Shown here: one piece after another, positions 43,428 to 50,343 of the stretch
Layout of the letters: the number at the start of each line of letters is the position of its first letter
Numbering within the stretch: position 1 is the stretch's first letter
The notes under the pieces: model-generated
Database searches by the model: none
Told to the model about the DNA's origin: nothing
The model's input: the letters and a program-made list of their open reading frames with translations, nothing else
From: Flavobacterium sp.
Lineage (GTDB): Bacteria > Bacteroidota > Bacteroidia > Flavobacteriales > Flavobacteriaceae
Length of the DNA: 50,343 nt
Reading direction: 5' to 3'
Assembly: GCA_010365135.1 (NCBI GenBank)
Contig: JAAFGY010000006.1
Coordinates: forward strand, 1-50,343
Program-made: the position numbers and the translations under genes

Positions 43428-44291
43428 ATGAAAAAAACAACCATTATTACTAGGTCTTTAGCAGTATTATTTTTTACCCTTCCTTTTTTGTCGCATTCAC
43501 AAGCAGTTTTAAAAGCAGATGGTCCGGGAAATACATACGAACTAATCAATAGCGTATTAGCACCAGGGAAGAGTGCCGTTGAATCGCCAGATAATATGGC
43601 TTTAGGGAATCATACTTCTTTTGGAAAACATATTGAAGAAATTTGGGATGCCGATTTGAAAGAAAATGTTTTTGAATTCTATTCTCATATTAACTATGTA
43701 AATGCGGATAAAACCATTACAACCGACAATGAGCCAGTGGGCGATGTGGACGAAAAGCAAAGAGTTGAAATTAAAAGTTTTGAGCCTTCTCCAGATAATT
43801 TGAAAGGAACTTTGGGAGAAACCATACTATACCAATGGAAATTTAAACTTCCGAAAGGGTTTCAACCTTCCAGCAATTTTACACACTTGCACCAAATAAA
43901 AGCAGTTGGAGGAGACCAAAATATGCCTATTTTTACTTTATCGGCCAAGAAGGGAATAGAGAATCAATTCAATGTGGTGCATAACAATAAAGACATTGTT
44001 GCCAGTATGAACCTTTCCGATTTGGAAGGGGTTTGGGTTCAAATTACCGAAGTTATAAAAGTGGGTGCTAACGGAACGTATTCCATTGCCATCAACAGAG
44101 TAAAAGACGGAAAAGAATTGCTATCTTATTCTAATCCCAATATAGAAACCATAAGACCCGACAATACTTTTATTAGACCAAAATGGGGAATCTACCGAAG
44201 TTTAAAAAAAATGGAAGATTTAAAAACAGAATCGGTTCGTTTTGCTGATTTTTCGATTACAGAAAACCCTGTTTCTAATAGTAAGAAATAG
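43428..44291 (+). CDS. Secreted jelly-roll polysaccharide-lyase-like protein
   Basis: The protein has 287 aa with a signal peptide (SLAVLFFTLPFLSHSQ). The fold pattern is a beta-jelly roll: QRVEIKSFEPSPDNLKGTLGETILYQWKFKLPKGFQPSSNFTHLHQIKAVGG, then PIFTLSAKKG, and near the end FIRPKWGIYRSL followed by VRFADFSI. The KWGIYR-type strand and the early RVEI strand recall the heparin-lyase/glucuronan-lyase jelly-roll group (PF14099, PL13/PL20-like). I cannot decide the family. His residues in THLHQIK are candidate active-site residues. It stands alone between the large T9SS gene and the PL17 operon, with a terminator behind it. A uronate-polymer lyase fits its neighbours. Confidence 0.6.
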   Translation: MKKTTIITRSLAVLFFTLPFLSHSQAVLKADGPGNTYELINSVLAPGKSAVESPDNMALGNHTSFGKHIEEIWDADLKENVFEFYSHINYVNADKTITTDNEPVGDVDEKQRVEIKSFEPSPDNLKGTLGETILYQWKFKLPKGFQPSSNFTHLHQIKAVGGDQNMPIFTLSAKKGIENQFNVVHNNKDIVASMNLSDLEGVWVQITEVIKVGANGTYSIAINRVKDGKELLSYSNPNIETIRPDNTFIRPKWGIYRSLKKMEDLKTESVRFADFSITENPVSNSKK

Positions 44292-44366
44292 TTTTTCATA
44301 ACTTATTCATTGCCGTGCTATATGGGGCAATTGTCCTTAATTTTTACGATAATAAATTGTTTTTTT

Positions 44367-44416
44367 AACCGCAGATTTTCAGATTTATAGCTGTAATACT
44401 GCGGTTTTATTTTTTT
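44367..44416 (+). terminator. Rho-independent terminator after the jelly-roll gene
   Basis: AACCGCAG (44367-44374) and CTGCGGTT (44399-44406) form a perfect 8-bp stem with a 24-nt loop, followed by TTATTTTTTTTT. The loop is long, but the stem and T-tract support termination in the + direction only. Confidence 0.7.
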
Positions 44417-44482
44417 TTATCACGCATAGATTTAATTTTGAATAAAATTATCCTTTTATTTTTTTTATCCAATAATTAGTAA

Positions 44483-44512
44483 TATTTTTGGCTAACCAAA
44501 TTGGTTTACCAA
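44483..44512 (+). promoter_or_regulatory. PL17-operon -7 box with overlapping GntR-type operator
   Basis: The -7 box TATTTTTG (44483-44490) is followed at once by AACCAAATTGGTT (44494-44506) and TTGGTTTACCAA (44501-44512), overlapping palindromes. The same elements occur behind the -7 box of the GntR gene (48287-48305). A site over the transcription start suggests repression relieved by a uronate intermediate. Confidence 0.7.
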
Positions 44513-44658
44513 TTAATGATTCTAAAAAAACTGAATTTTATATTTGAATGCTTTGTAATTTTCAAAATGTACAGAAATAAATGTATAAATTGAAAGTTGA
44601 TTGACTTCTAATCGAGAAAGCAACGGATTATTTAATACGGGCTTACTCCAGAAAATTA

Positions 44659-46923
44659 ATGATGAGAATTAAAACAATATATTTTATTAGATCGCTAACA
44701 GTAGGAATGCTATTATTCTTGAGTTCTGGGATATGTGCACAAGAACATCCAAGTTTGGTTTTGACCATGCAAGGGGTTCGTGAAATTCGATCTAATTTGG
44801 GAAAAGTACCTCTTTTTGATGCTTCATTGGCCGATACAAAAGCCGAAGTAGATGCTGAAATTAAATTGGGCATTTTGATTCCCATTCCTAAGGATTTATC
44901 TGGAGGTTATACTCATGAAAGACACAAAAAAAACTTCTTGATTTTACAGAAAGCAGGGGTTTTATACCAAATTCTGCAGGATGATAAATATGGTATTTAT
45001 GTACGTGATATGTTATTAGCTTACGCTAAATTATATCCTACATTGCCTTTGCATCCACAAGAGCGTTCTTATGCGAGAGGAAAACTTTTTTGGCAAGCTT
45101 TAAATGATGCCAATTGGTTGGTGTATGTAAGTCAAGCTTATGATTGTGTATATGATTTTATTAGTCCCACAGACCGTTCTCTAATTGAAAAAGATTTGTT
45201 TAAACCCTTTGCCGATTTTATTTCTACAGGTTCTCCACAGTTTTTTAATAGAGTTCATAACCACAGTACTTGGGGAAATGTTGGAGTAGGAATGATTGGT
45301 TTGGTAATGAATGATTCCGAATTGGTTCATCGGGCTTTATATGGTTTAAAAGACGATGGTTTGCCTCCAGGAATGAAAGATAGTGACGGCGGTTTGATTA
45401 AGAAAGTAGGGCAAAAAACAGGTTTTTTAGCGAATGTTGACGAGCCTTTCTCTCCAGATGGATATTACACAGAAGGTGCCTATTATCAACGTTATGCGAT
45501 GTATCCATTTATGGTTTTTGCAGAGGCTTTACAGAATACTAATCCCAATTTGAAGATTTTTGACTATAAAAATGGAGTTCTACTAAAATCAGTTTATGCT
45601 TTATTGAATTTAACCAATTCAGAAGGCGCTTTTTTTCCTTTGAATGATGGACAAAAAGGAATGTCTTTTTATTCTAGAGAACTCGTTTCCGCAGTGGATA
45701 TTGCCTATTTATACGGCGGAAAAGATCCTTCTTTATTATCAATCGCCAAAAAACAAGGAAGTGTACAACTCGATAATTCGGGAATGGCCGTAGCATTAGC
45801 AATAAAAGATAATTTAGAGAAACCATTCGAAAAAACATCCATCAATTTATCCGATGGACCTGATGGAAAACAGGGCGGAGTCGCTATTATTAGAAATAAA
45901 AAGAAAAACGATGAATTGACTTTAGTCATGAAATATGCTTCTCAAGGATTGAGTCACGGTCATTACGACAAGCTTTCTTTTTCTTTTTACAATAATAGTA
46001 CTGAAGTTCTTCAAGATTATGGATTAGCGAGATTTGTCAATATTGAACAAAAAGGAGGAGGGAATTATTTAAAGGAAAATGCCACTTGGGCTAAACAAAC
46101 CATTGCTCATAATACAATTGTTCAAGACGAAGTTTCTCATTTTGGAGGTGATTTTGAGACAGGAAGTAAATTTTCTTCTGAAAAATATCTTTATGATGTT
46201 TCGAATCCTAATGTTCAAATTATTAGTGCCAACGAAAACAATGCCTATCCCGGAACATCAATTCAAAGAACGATGGCATTGATTCAAGAAGAAGGCTTTG
46301 AAAATCCATTTTTGTTAGATATTGTTCAATTAGATTCCAAAACAAGCCATCAATATGATTTACCGTTCTATTATTTAGGTCAATTGATGTCCACTAATTT
46401 TGCTTATGAAACGGCAAAAGTACTAGAACCTTTAGGAAAAGTTAATGGCTACCAGCATTTATGGAAAGAAAATTTGGCTAAAACAACAACAGATAATGGA
46501 AAGATTTCTTGGTTGAATGGAGGGACTTTTTATACACTAACTACTGTTAATCAGCCAAATGATGAGGTTTTCTTCGTTCGCATTGGTGCAAATGATCCTA
46601 GTTATAATTTAAGAAGAGATCCGGGTATTATTTTTAGGAAGAAAAATGCTCAAAAAGCCACTTTCGTTTCTGTTCTGGAAACACACGGAAGTTATAGTCC
46701 GGTTACTGAGTTTGCCACAAATTCTAGTAGTAGCATAGACAGTTTAAAAATTATTTATGAAGATTCTAATTATATTGGAGTTCAAATAAAAAATAAATCA
46801 GGACTAGAAACAGTATTTCTTTTTGCCACTAAAAACAATAAAGGCAGTCAAAAACACCTTTTGCAAATCAATAACAAAACCTACAAGTGGGTAGGCCCTT
46901 ATTATAAAACAACAATTAAATAA
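44659..46923 (+). CDS. PL17 oligoalginate lyase (heparinase II/III-like)
   Basis: This exo-acting lyase degrades alginate oligomers to the unsaturated monouronate. It has a signal peptide (SLTVGMLLFLSSGICAQ), an N-terminal (alpha/alpha) toroid (about 30-390) with HNHSTWGNVGVGM (Asn201 and His202) and PDGYYTEGAYYQRYAMYPF, and a C-terminal beta-sheet domain. That domain contains LSHGHYDKLSFSFY, DYGLARFVN and the strongly conserved WAKQTIAHNTIVQDEVSH. Both catalytic regions of PL17 are complete, and the length of 754 aa is as expected. Two ATGs (44659 and 44662) are possible. It heads a likely operon with the KdgF-like cupin and PL7, under a GntR-type operator. Confidence 0.93.
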   Translation: MMRIKTIYFIRSLTVGMLLFLSSGICAQEHPSLVLTMQGVREIRSNLGKVPLFDASLADTKAEVDAEIKLGILIPIPKDLSGGYTHERHKKNFLILQKAGVLYQILQDDKYGIYVRDMLLAYAKLYPTLPLHPQERSYARGKLFWQALNDANWLVYVSQAYDCVYDFISPTDRSLIEKDLFKPFADFISTGSPQFFNRVHNHSTWGNVGVGMIGLVMNDSELVHRALYGLKDDGLPPGMKDSDGGLIKKVGQKTGFLANVDEPFSPDGYYTEGAYYQRYAMYPFMVFAEALQNTNPNLKIFDYKNGVLLKSVYALLNLTNSEGAFFPLNDGQKGMSFYSRELVSAVDIAYLYGGKDPSLLSIAKKQGSVQLDNSGMAVALAIKDNLEKPFEKTSINLSDGPDGKQGGVAIIRNKKKNDELTLVMKYASQGLSHGHYDKLSFSFYNNSTEVLQDYGLARFVNIEQKGGGNYLKENATWAKQTIAHNTIVQDEVSHFGGDFETGSKFSSEKYLYDVSNPNVQIISANENNAYPGTSIQRTMALIQEEGFENPFLLDIVQLDSKTSHQYDLPFYYLGQLMSTNFAYETAKVLEPLGKVNGYQHLWKENLAKTTTDNGKISWLNGGTFYTLTTVNQPNDEVFFVRIGANDPSYNLRRDPGIIFRKKNAQKATFVSVLETHGSYSPVTEFATNSSSSIDSLKIIYEDSNYIGVQIKNKSGLETVFLFATKNNKGSQKHLLQINNKTYKWVGPYYKTTIK

Positions 46924-46935
46924 AAAAATAAAAGT

Positions 46936-47286
46936 ATGAAAACTTTCGGAGCAAGTGCGGCATTTTTATTAGGAGATGAAATCCCATGGGAAGTAGTTGG
47001 AGTTGGTGTGAAACGCAAAATAATGGGGTATGACGATACCATTATGCTAGTAAATGTATCTTTTAAAAAAGGAGGAATTGGCCCAATTCACGAACATTAC
47101 CATGCACAAGTCACTTATGTTGTAAGCGGTCAATTTGAAATGACTATTGGAGATGTGACGAAGATTTTAAAAGGAGGAGACTGTTTTTATATTGAACCAC
47201 ATGTATTACACGGAGCGATTTGTTTAGAAGACGGAATTCTTATAGATGTTTTTAGTCCAATTCGAGAAGATTTTATGAAAGTATAA
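46936..47286 (+). CDS. kdgF: KdgF-like cupin (unsaturated uronate linearisation)
   Basis: This is a single-domain cupin of 116 aa. The metal-site motif IHEHYHAQ (His52, His54, with Gln58 nearby) and the second motif PHVLHG (His92) match the KdgF family. KdgF speeds conversion of 4,5-unsaturated monouronates from pectin or alginate into the linear keto form used by later enzymes. There is no signal peptide, so it is cytoplasmic. It follows PL17 after 12 nt and precedes PL7, which fits a role on the PL17 product after import. Small cupins are easily confused, so the symbol rests on motif plus context. Confidence 0.8.
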   Translation: MKTFGASAAFLLGDEIPWEVVGVGVKRKIMGYDDTIMLVNVSFKKGGIGPIHEHYHAQVTYVVSGQFEMTIGDVTKILKGGDCFYIEPHVLHGAICLEDGILIDVFSPIREDFMKV

Positions 47287-47350
47287 TTCAGGAAATTTAT
47301 TGCCCATTTGTTTTTTAGTATAAAATAATCATAACCTTTATTTTGATAAT

Positions 47351-48220
47351 ATGAGTTTAAATTTTTCAAAAATTACACTTTCTGCCCTACTTTTTATAGC
47401 CTGTTTGGGGTATGGGCAAGTGTGTAAACCAACAAAGGCGAAAACTGCCTTGATCGATTTATCGCACTGGAGTGTAACGATTCCAGAAGAAAATCCAAAC
47501 CATCCGGGAAGTCCAATTGATATTGGATATCCTGAAATATTGGATTATGCGAATAATCCAATACTTAAAAAGTGGATGTATAATGACGAAAAAGACAACT
47601 CAATTGTATTTTATGCTTTTCCATCTGGAGCAACAACTGCCAATAGTCATTTTTCAAGATCAGAATTAAGAGAAACCATGGATCTTGGAAATAAGAATTT
47701 GAATTGGACCTTTGCTAAAGGAGGAAAATTCAAAGGTACTTATGCAATTGATGCAATTTCAAAAGAAAAAGATGGCAAATACAGCAAGGTTATTATTGCT
47801 CAAATTCACGGACGGTTAACCAATGCTCAACGTGATTTAATTGGCCAAAAAGACAATAATGCACCCCCGATGTTAAAAATCTATTGGGAGCAAGGGAAAA
47901 TCAGAGTGAAAACTAAAGTTCTAAAAGACGTAAATGCATCGGACACTGCTATTTTAAATGTAAAATCGTGGACGGATGATGAAGGCACTAATTTCAAAGA
48001 AAAGGTTGGGTTTAATAAGTTTACTTTAGAAGTTAAAGTTTCTGACGGTAAACTAGAAGTCATTCTCAACGGAAAGGAATCGCTAGTTTACAATGATATA
48101 AACATAAAAAAATGGGGTGTTTTTGAAAATTATTTCAAGGTAGGAAATTATTTTCAATCAACAGACCCTGATTCATTTGCGAAGGTTAAGATTTATTCTT
48201 TGGAAGCCACGCATTTGTAA
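47351..48220 (+). CDS. PL7 alginate lyase
   Basis: This is a beta-jelly-roll endo-alginate lyase of 289 aa. The three PL7 signatures are present: SRSELRE (102-108, Arg103), QIHG (Gln151 and His153) and YFKVGNYFQS (catalytic Tyr267). The Ile in QIH is the form usually linked with guluronate-containing substrates, a trend and not proof. A signal peptide (ITLSALLFIACLGYGQ) implies export; the internal Cys18 (IAC) is also a possible lipobox. It lies 64 nt after the cupin gene without an evident promoter, so it is probably in the PL17 operon. Confidence 0.93.
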   Translation: MSLNFSKITLSALLFIACLGYGQVCKPTKAKTALIDLSHWSVTIPEENPNHPGSPIDIGYPEILDYANNPILKKWMYNDEKDNSIVFYAFPSGATTANSHFSRSELRETMDLGNKNLNWTFAKGGKFKGTYAIDAISKEKDGKYSKVIIAQIHGRLTNAQRDLIGQKDNNAPPMLKIYWEQGKIRVKTKVLKDVNASDTAILNVKSWTDDEGTNFKEKVGFNKFTLEVKVSDGKLEVILNGKESLVYNDINIKKWGVFENYFKVGNYFQSTDPDSFAKVKIYSLEATHL

Positions 48221-48253
48221 AATTAGTCGTCATAAAATTAAATTGTTTAAAAA

Positions 48254-48305
48254 TTTTGACGTTGTTTTTTTTTATACTTTTGTTAAAACCAATCTGGTTA
48301 ACCAG
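48254..48305 (+). promoter_or_regulatory. gntR promoter with autoregulatory operator
   Basis: TTTTG (48254-48258) and TACTTTTG (48275-48282) form a Bacteroidota promoter with a 16-nt spacer. Right after it lie AACCAA (48287-48292) and the perfect 12-bp palindrome CTGGTTAACCAG (48294-48305). This arrangement copies the PL17 site, and the gene downstream encodes a FadR-type GntR protein, so autorepression is likely. Confidence 0.7.
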
Positions 48306-48329
48306 AATTTAACTTAAACAACTTGTACT

Positions 48330-49034
48330 ATGAAATTAGCTGTACTCACCAAAAACAACAATCAAGAGGTTTTGAATACTATCATCTCAAAAATTAGAGA
48401 TTATATTAATTACAAAAATTTAGAACCTGATGACAAACTCCCATCAGAGAGAATGTTGTCCGAAAAATTTGGTGTTAGCCGAGGTAGCGTTCGTGAGGCT
48501 ATTCAAAAATTAGAATTGTATGGCATCTTAAAATCCATTCCGCAGAGCGGGACTTTTGTTGCGCAAATTGGAGTAATTGCAATGAATGGGATCATAGATG
48601 AAATATTAAGACTAGAAGATTCGGATTTTAAATCCCTTGTTGAGACCAGAATCTTATTGGAGTTGAAAACCGTTCGACTAGCTTCTTTGCGAAGAACAGA
48701 GGAAGATTTGCAACAAATAGAAACAGCGTTAAACGCCTATTCTACAAAAATAAGAAATGGAGAAAATGCAGTCCAAGAAGATTTATTGTTTCATTTGGCC
48801 ATTGCAAAAGCCAGTAGAAACAGCACTATTAATAATTTGATGCTCATTATTACTCCAGATATTATCACCAATTTTGAAAAATATCACGTTTGTGATGTAA
48901 ACCAAGCTCGGGCTGGAATTGAAGAACATAAAGCTATTTTTGAAGCGATTAATGCCCAAAATCCGCAATTGGCAAAACAAAAAATGAAAGAACATTTTAA
49001 AGCGTTGTATCAATATTGTTATAACGTGAATTAG
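48330..49034 (+). CDS. GntR-family (FadR/FCD) transcriptional regulator
   Basis: The N-terminal winged helix-turn-helix (about 12-80) has the GntR signature DDKLPSERMLSEKFGVSRGSVREAIQKLELYGILKS, followed by an all-helical FCD ligand domain. The FCD domain's putative metal-binding His residues lie in DLLFHLAIAKAS and EEHKAIFEAI. At 234 aa the length is normal. FadR-type regulators of this kind control alginate and hexuronate catabolism in many bacteria, responding to uronate intermediates. Palindromic AACCAA/TTGGTT sites are present before this gene and before PL17. The MFS transporter gene starts 19 nt downstream, which makes an operon. Confidence 0.92.
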   Translation: MKLAVLTKNNNQEVLNTIISKIRDYINYKNLEPDDKLPSERMLSEKFGVSRGSVREAIQKLELYGILKSIPQSGTFVAQIGVIAMNGIIDEILRLEDSDFKSLVETRILLELKTVRLASLRRTEEDLQQIETALNAYSTKIRNGENAVQEDLLFHLAIAKASRNSTINNLMLIITPDIITNFEKYHVCDVNQARAGIEEHKAIFEAINAQNPQLAKQKMKEHFKALYQYCYNVN

Positions 49035-49053
49035 AATAAAATATAAAACTAAA

Positions 49054-50340
49054 ATGAAAATTAAAGGATTAAGGTGGTTCATTATTGGACTGATATTTTT
49101 AGCTACACTTATTAATTACATTGATAGAAGCGCCCTTTCTATAATGTGGGGAAATGAAAATGTGGAAGGTTCAATTTCGCAATCACTTGGTCTTACCAAA
49201 GATGACTATGGTTTAATTTTAAACATATTTATGGTGTTTTATGCGCTTGGTCAACTTTTTTCCGGTAAATTATTTGATAAAGTAGGAACAAGAATTGGTT
49301 ATGTAATTTGCATCGGAGTTTGGGGAATATCATCCTTTTTGCACTCCACAGTTCAAGGTTTATTTTCCATTAGTTTTTTTAGAAGTACCTTAGGTTTGTC
49401 TGAAGCAGGAAACTGGCCAGGAGGTGTGAAAAGTAATGCCGAATGGTTCCCCATTAAAGAACGAGCCATTGCGCAAGGTTTATTTAATGCTGGAGCTTCC
49501 ATAGGTTCGGTAATTGCGCCGCCATTAATTGCAGCTCTTTTTGTTGCTTTTGGTTGGAGAATAACTTTTATGGTTATCGGTTCTTTTGGAATTTTATGGG
49601 TTATTCCTTGGTTGCTAATTAATAAGGCTGGACCAAAAAAACATCCTTGGATAACTGACGAAGAACAGAAATATATTTTAGAAGGACAAAGTAAAGCAGA
49701 CCAAAATGCTACTGATGATACAAAAGGGTTGAGTCTTAAAGAAATTCTTTCTCATAGAGAATCTTGGGCCATTGTTATAGGACGTTTATTTTTAGAACCA
49801 ATTTGGTGGTTGTTTGTAGGCTGGATGCCCATCTATTTATTTGATGTTTACGGTTTTGATGTTAAAGAAGTGGGTATGTTTGCTTGGGTGCCTTATGTTG
49901 GAGCAGCCATAGGAAGTATAGCCGGTGGTTATGTTTCAGGACAGATAATTTCAAAAACAAATTCTATTAATAAAGGTAGAAAAATCACAATATTAATTGG
50001 AGGAATTATTATGTTGATAGGACTTATTGCAACTGTTTTATTTGCCACAACTCCAGAACGTTTTGTATCGATTGTATTTGTAGTATTATTTGGTTTTCAA
50101 TTTTCAATTGGAAATGTTCAAACACTGCCAAGTGACTTGTTTAGTGGTAAATCTGTTGGATCGCTAGCAGGTTTAGGCGGAATGGTCGGCGTTTTCTCGG
50201 TAATCATTATGAATTTTTTAGTACCTAAAATTGCTGTTGTATCGTATACTCCAATTTTTATAGCCATCGCCGTTTTTGTACCACTCGGGATAGGGGCTAT
50301 TTATTTCTTTGCAAGAAATATAGAATCATTAGAAAAATAA
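49054..50340 (+). CDS. MFS hexuronate-type transporter (ExuT-like)
   Basis: This inner-membrane transporter has 428 aa and about twelve helices. The N-terminal INYIDRSALSIMWG and the loop FFRSTLGLSEAGNWPGGVKSNAEWFP match the anion:cation symporter branch that includes ExuT and glucarate/galactonate carriers. It is co-transcribed with the GntR regulator and near PL17/KdgF, so the likely substrate is the unsaturated alginate monomer (DEH) or a related uronate. The frame is complete, with the stop codon three bases before the end of the window. The genes for later catabolism (DEH reductase, KDG kinase, KDPG aldolase) are not in view and may lie beyond. Confidence 0.92.
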   Translation: MKIKGLRWFIIGLIFLATLINYIDRSALSIMWGNENVEGSISQSLGLTKDDYGLILNIFMVFYALGQLFSGKLFDKVGTRIGYVICIGVWGISSFLHSTVQGLFSISFFRSTLGLSEAGNWPGGVKSNAEWFPIKERAIAQGLFNAGASIGSVIAPPLIAALFVAFGWRITFMVIGSFGILWVIPWLLINKAGPKKHPWITDEEQKYILEGQSKADQNATDDTKGLSLKEILSHRESWAIVIGRLFLEPIWWLFVGWMPIYLFDVYGFDVKEVGMFAWVPYVGAAIGSIAGGYVSGQIISKTNSINKGRKITILIGGIIMLIGLIATVLFATTPERFVSIVFVVLFGFQFSIGNVQTLPSDLFSGKSVGSLAGLGGMVGVFSVIIMNFLVPKIAVVSYTPIFIAIAVFVPLGIGAIYFFARNIESLEK

Positions 50341-50343
50341 AAA

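Larger units (their letters stand above)
44292..44658. other. Intergenic region with terminator, promoter and operator
   Basis: The 367 bases hold a terminator for the preceding gene (44367-44416) and the promoter/operator of the PL17 operon (44483-44512). A leader of about 145 nt runs to the PL17 ATG. No other gene or structure is recognised. Confidence 0.7.

Noticed and set aside
1..50343. CRISPR arrays, insertion sequences, integrases or defence genes
   Set aside because: No regularly spaced repeats, transposase or integrase motifs, or Cas-like proteins were seen on either strand.

Overview
The window looks like part of a Bacteroidota chromosome, most likely Flavobacterium or a close relative. 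The evidence is AT-rich DNA, SusC/SusD pairs, hybrid two-component regulators (HTCS), type IX secretion (T9SS) C-terminal sorting domains, and promoters with the Bacteroidota -7 box TAnnTTTG. Every gene called is on the + strand. The species cannot be fixed from the sequence alone.

Layout. (1) 300-5274: the housekeeping pair sbcD-sbcC. (2) 5275-5879: a non-coding boundary holding a 5'-degenerate tRNA-Lys(TTT) remnant and a terminator. (3) 5880-23419: a polysaccharide utilisation locus (PUL 1) with an HTCS, SusC, SusD, a secreted 824-aa protein of probable alpha/alpha-barrel type, a cytoplasmic GH130 enzyme, an MFS transporter, a secreted 574-aa protein of unknown family and a GH13 lipoprotein. 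Its substrate is not obvious. (4) 23691-43174: a second HTCS and the genes around it. These are a parallel beta-helix protein, an operon of GH88, GH2, a PL38-like lyase, a second beta-helix protein and a PL6 lyase, and a very large T9SS-exported protein followed by a 73-aa membrane protein. (5) 43428-50340: a jelly-roll lyase-like protein, then an alginate/uronate module of PL17, a KdgF-like cupin, PL7, a FadR-type GntR regulator and an MFS hexuronate-type transporter.

How it fits together. In PUL 1 the HTCS would sense a breakdown product and activate susCD. A candidate operator, two copies of the palindrome GTGTACAC 21 bp apart, lies upstream of susC. A terminator after susD probably sets the SusCD level apart from the enzymes. 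In the second half, three transcription units share one promoter architecture: a repeat TTTGGATTTTT, a second weaker copy 22 bp upstream, and a TAnnTTTG box exactly 24 nt after the TTTG core. The units are the beta-helix gene, the GH88 operon and the large T9SS gene, and I infer a regulon of the second HTCS. The alginate module has its own signal: related AACCAA/TTGGTT palindromes directly after the -7 boxes of the PL17 operon and of gntR, which suggests autoregulated repression by the GntR protein. PL6, PL7 and PL17 depolymerise alginate to unsaturated monouronate, the cupin speeds its linearisation and the MFS protein imports it. PL38-like, GH88 and GH2 point to an additional glucuronate-containing polymer.

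The most interesting items are the three-promoter regulon, the two operator systems, the two unclassified secreted proteins in PUL 1, the tRNA remnant at the border, and two signal-peptide-only reading frames at 38.4-38.7 kb.
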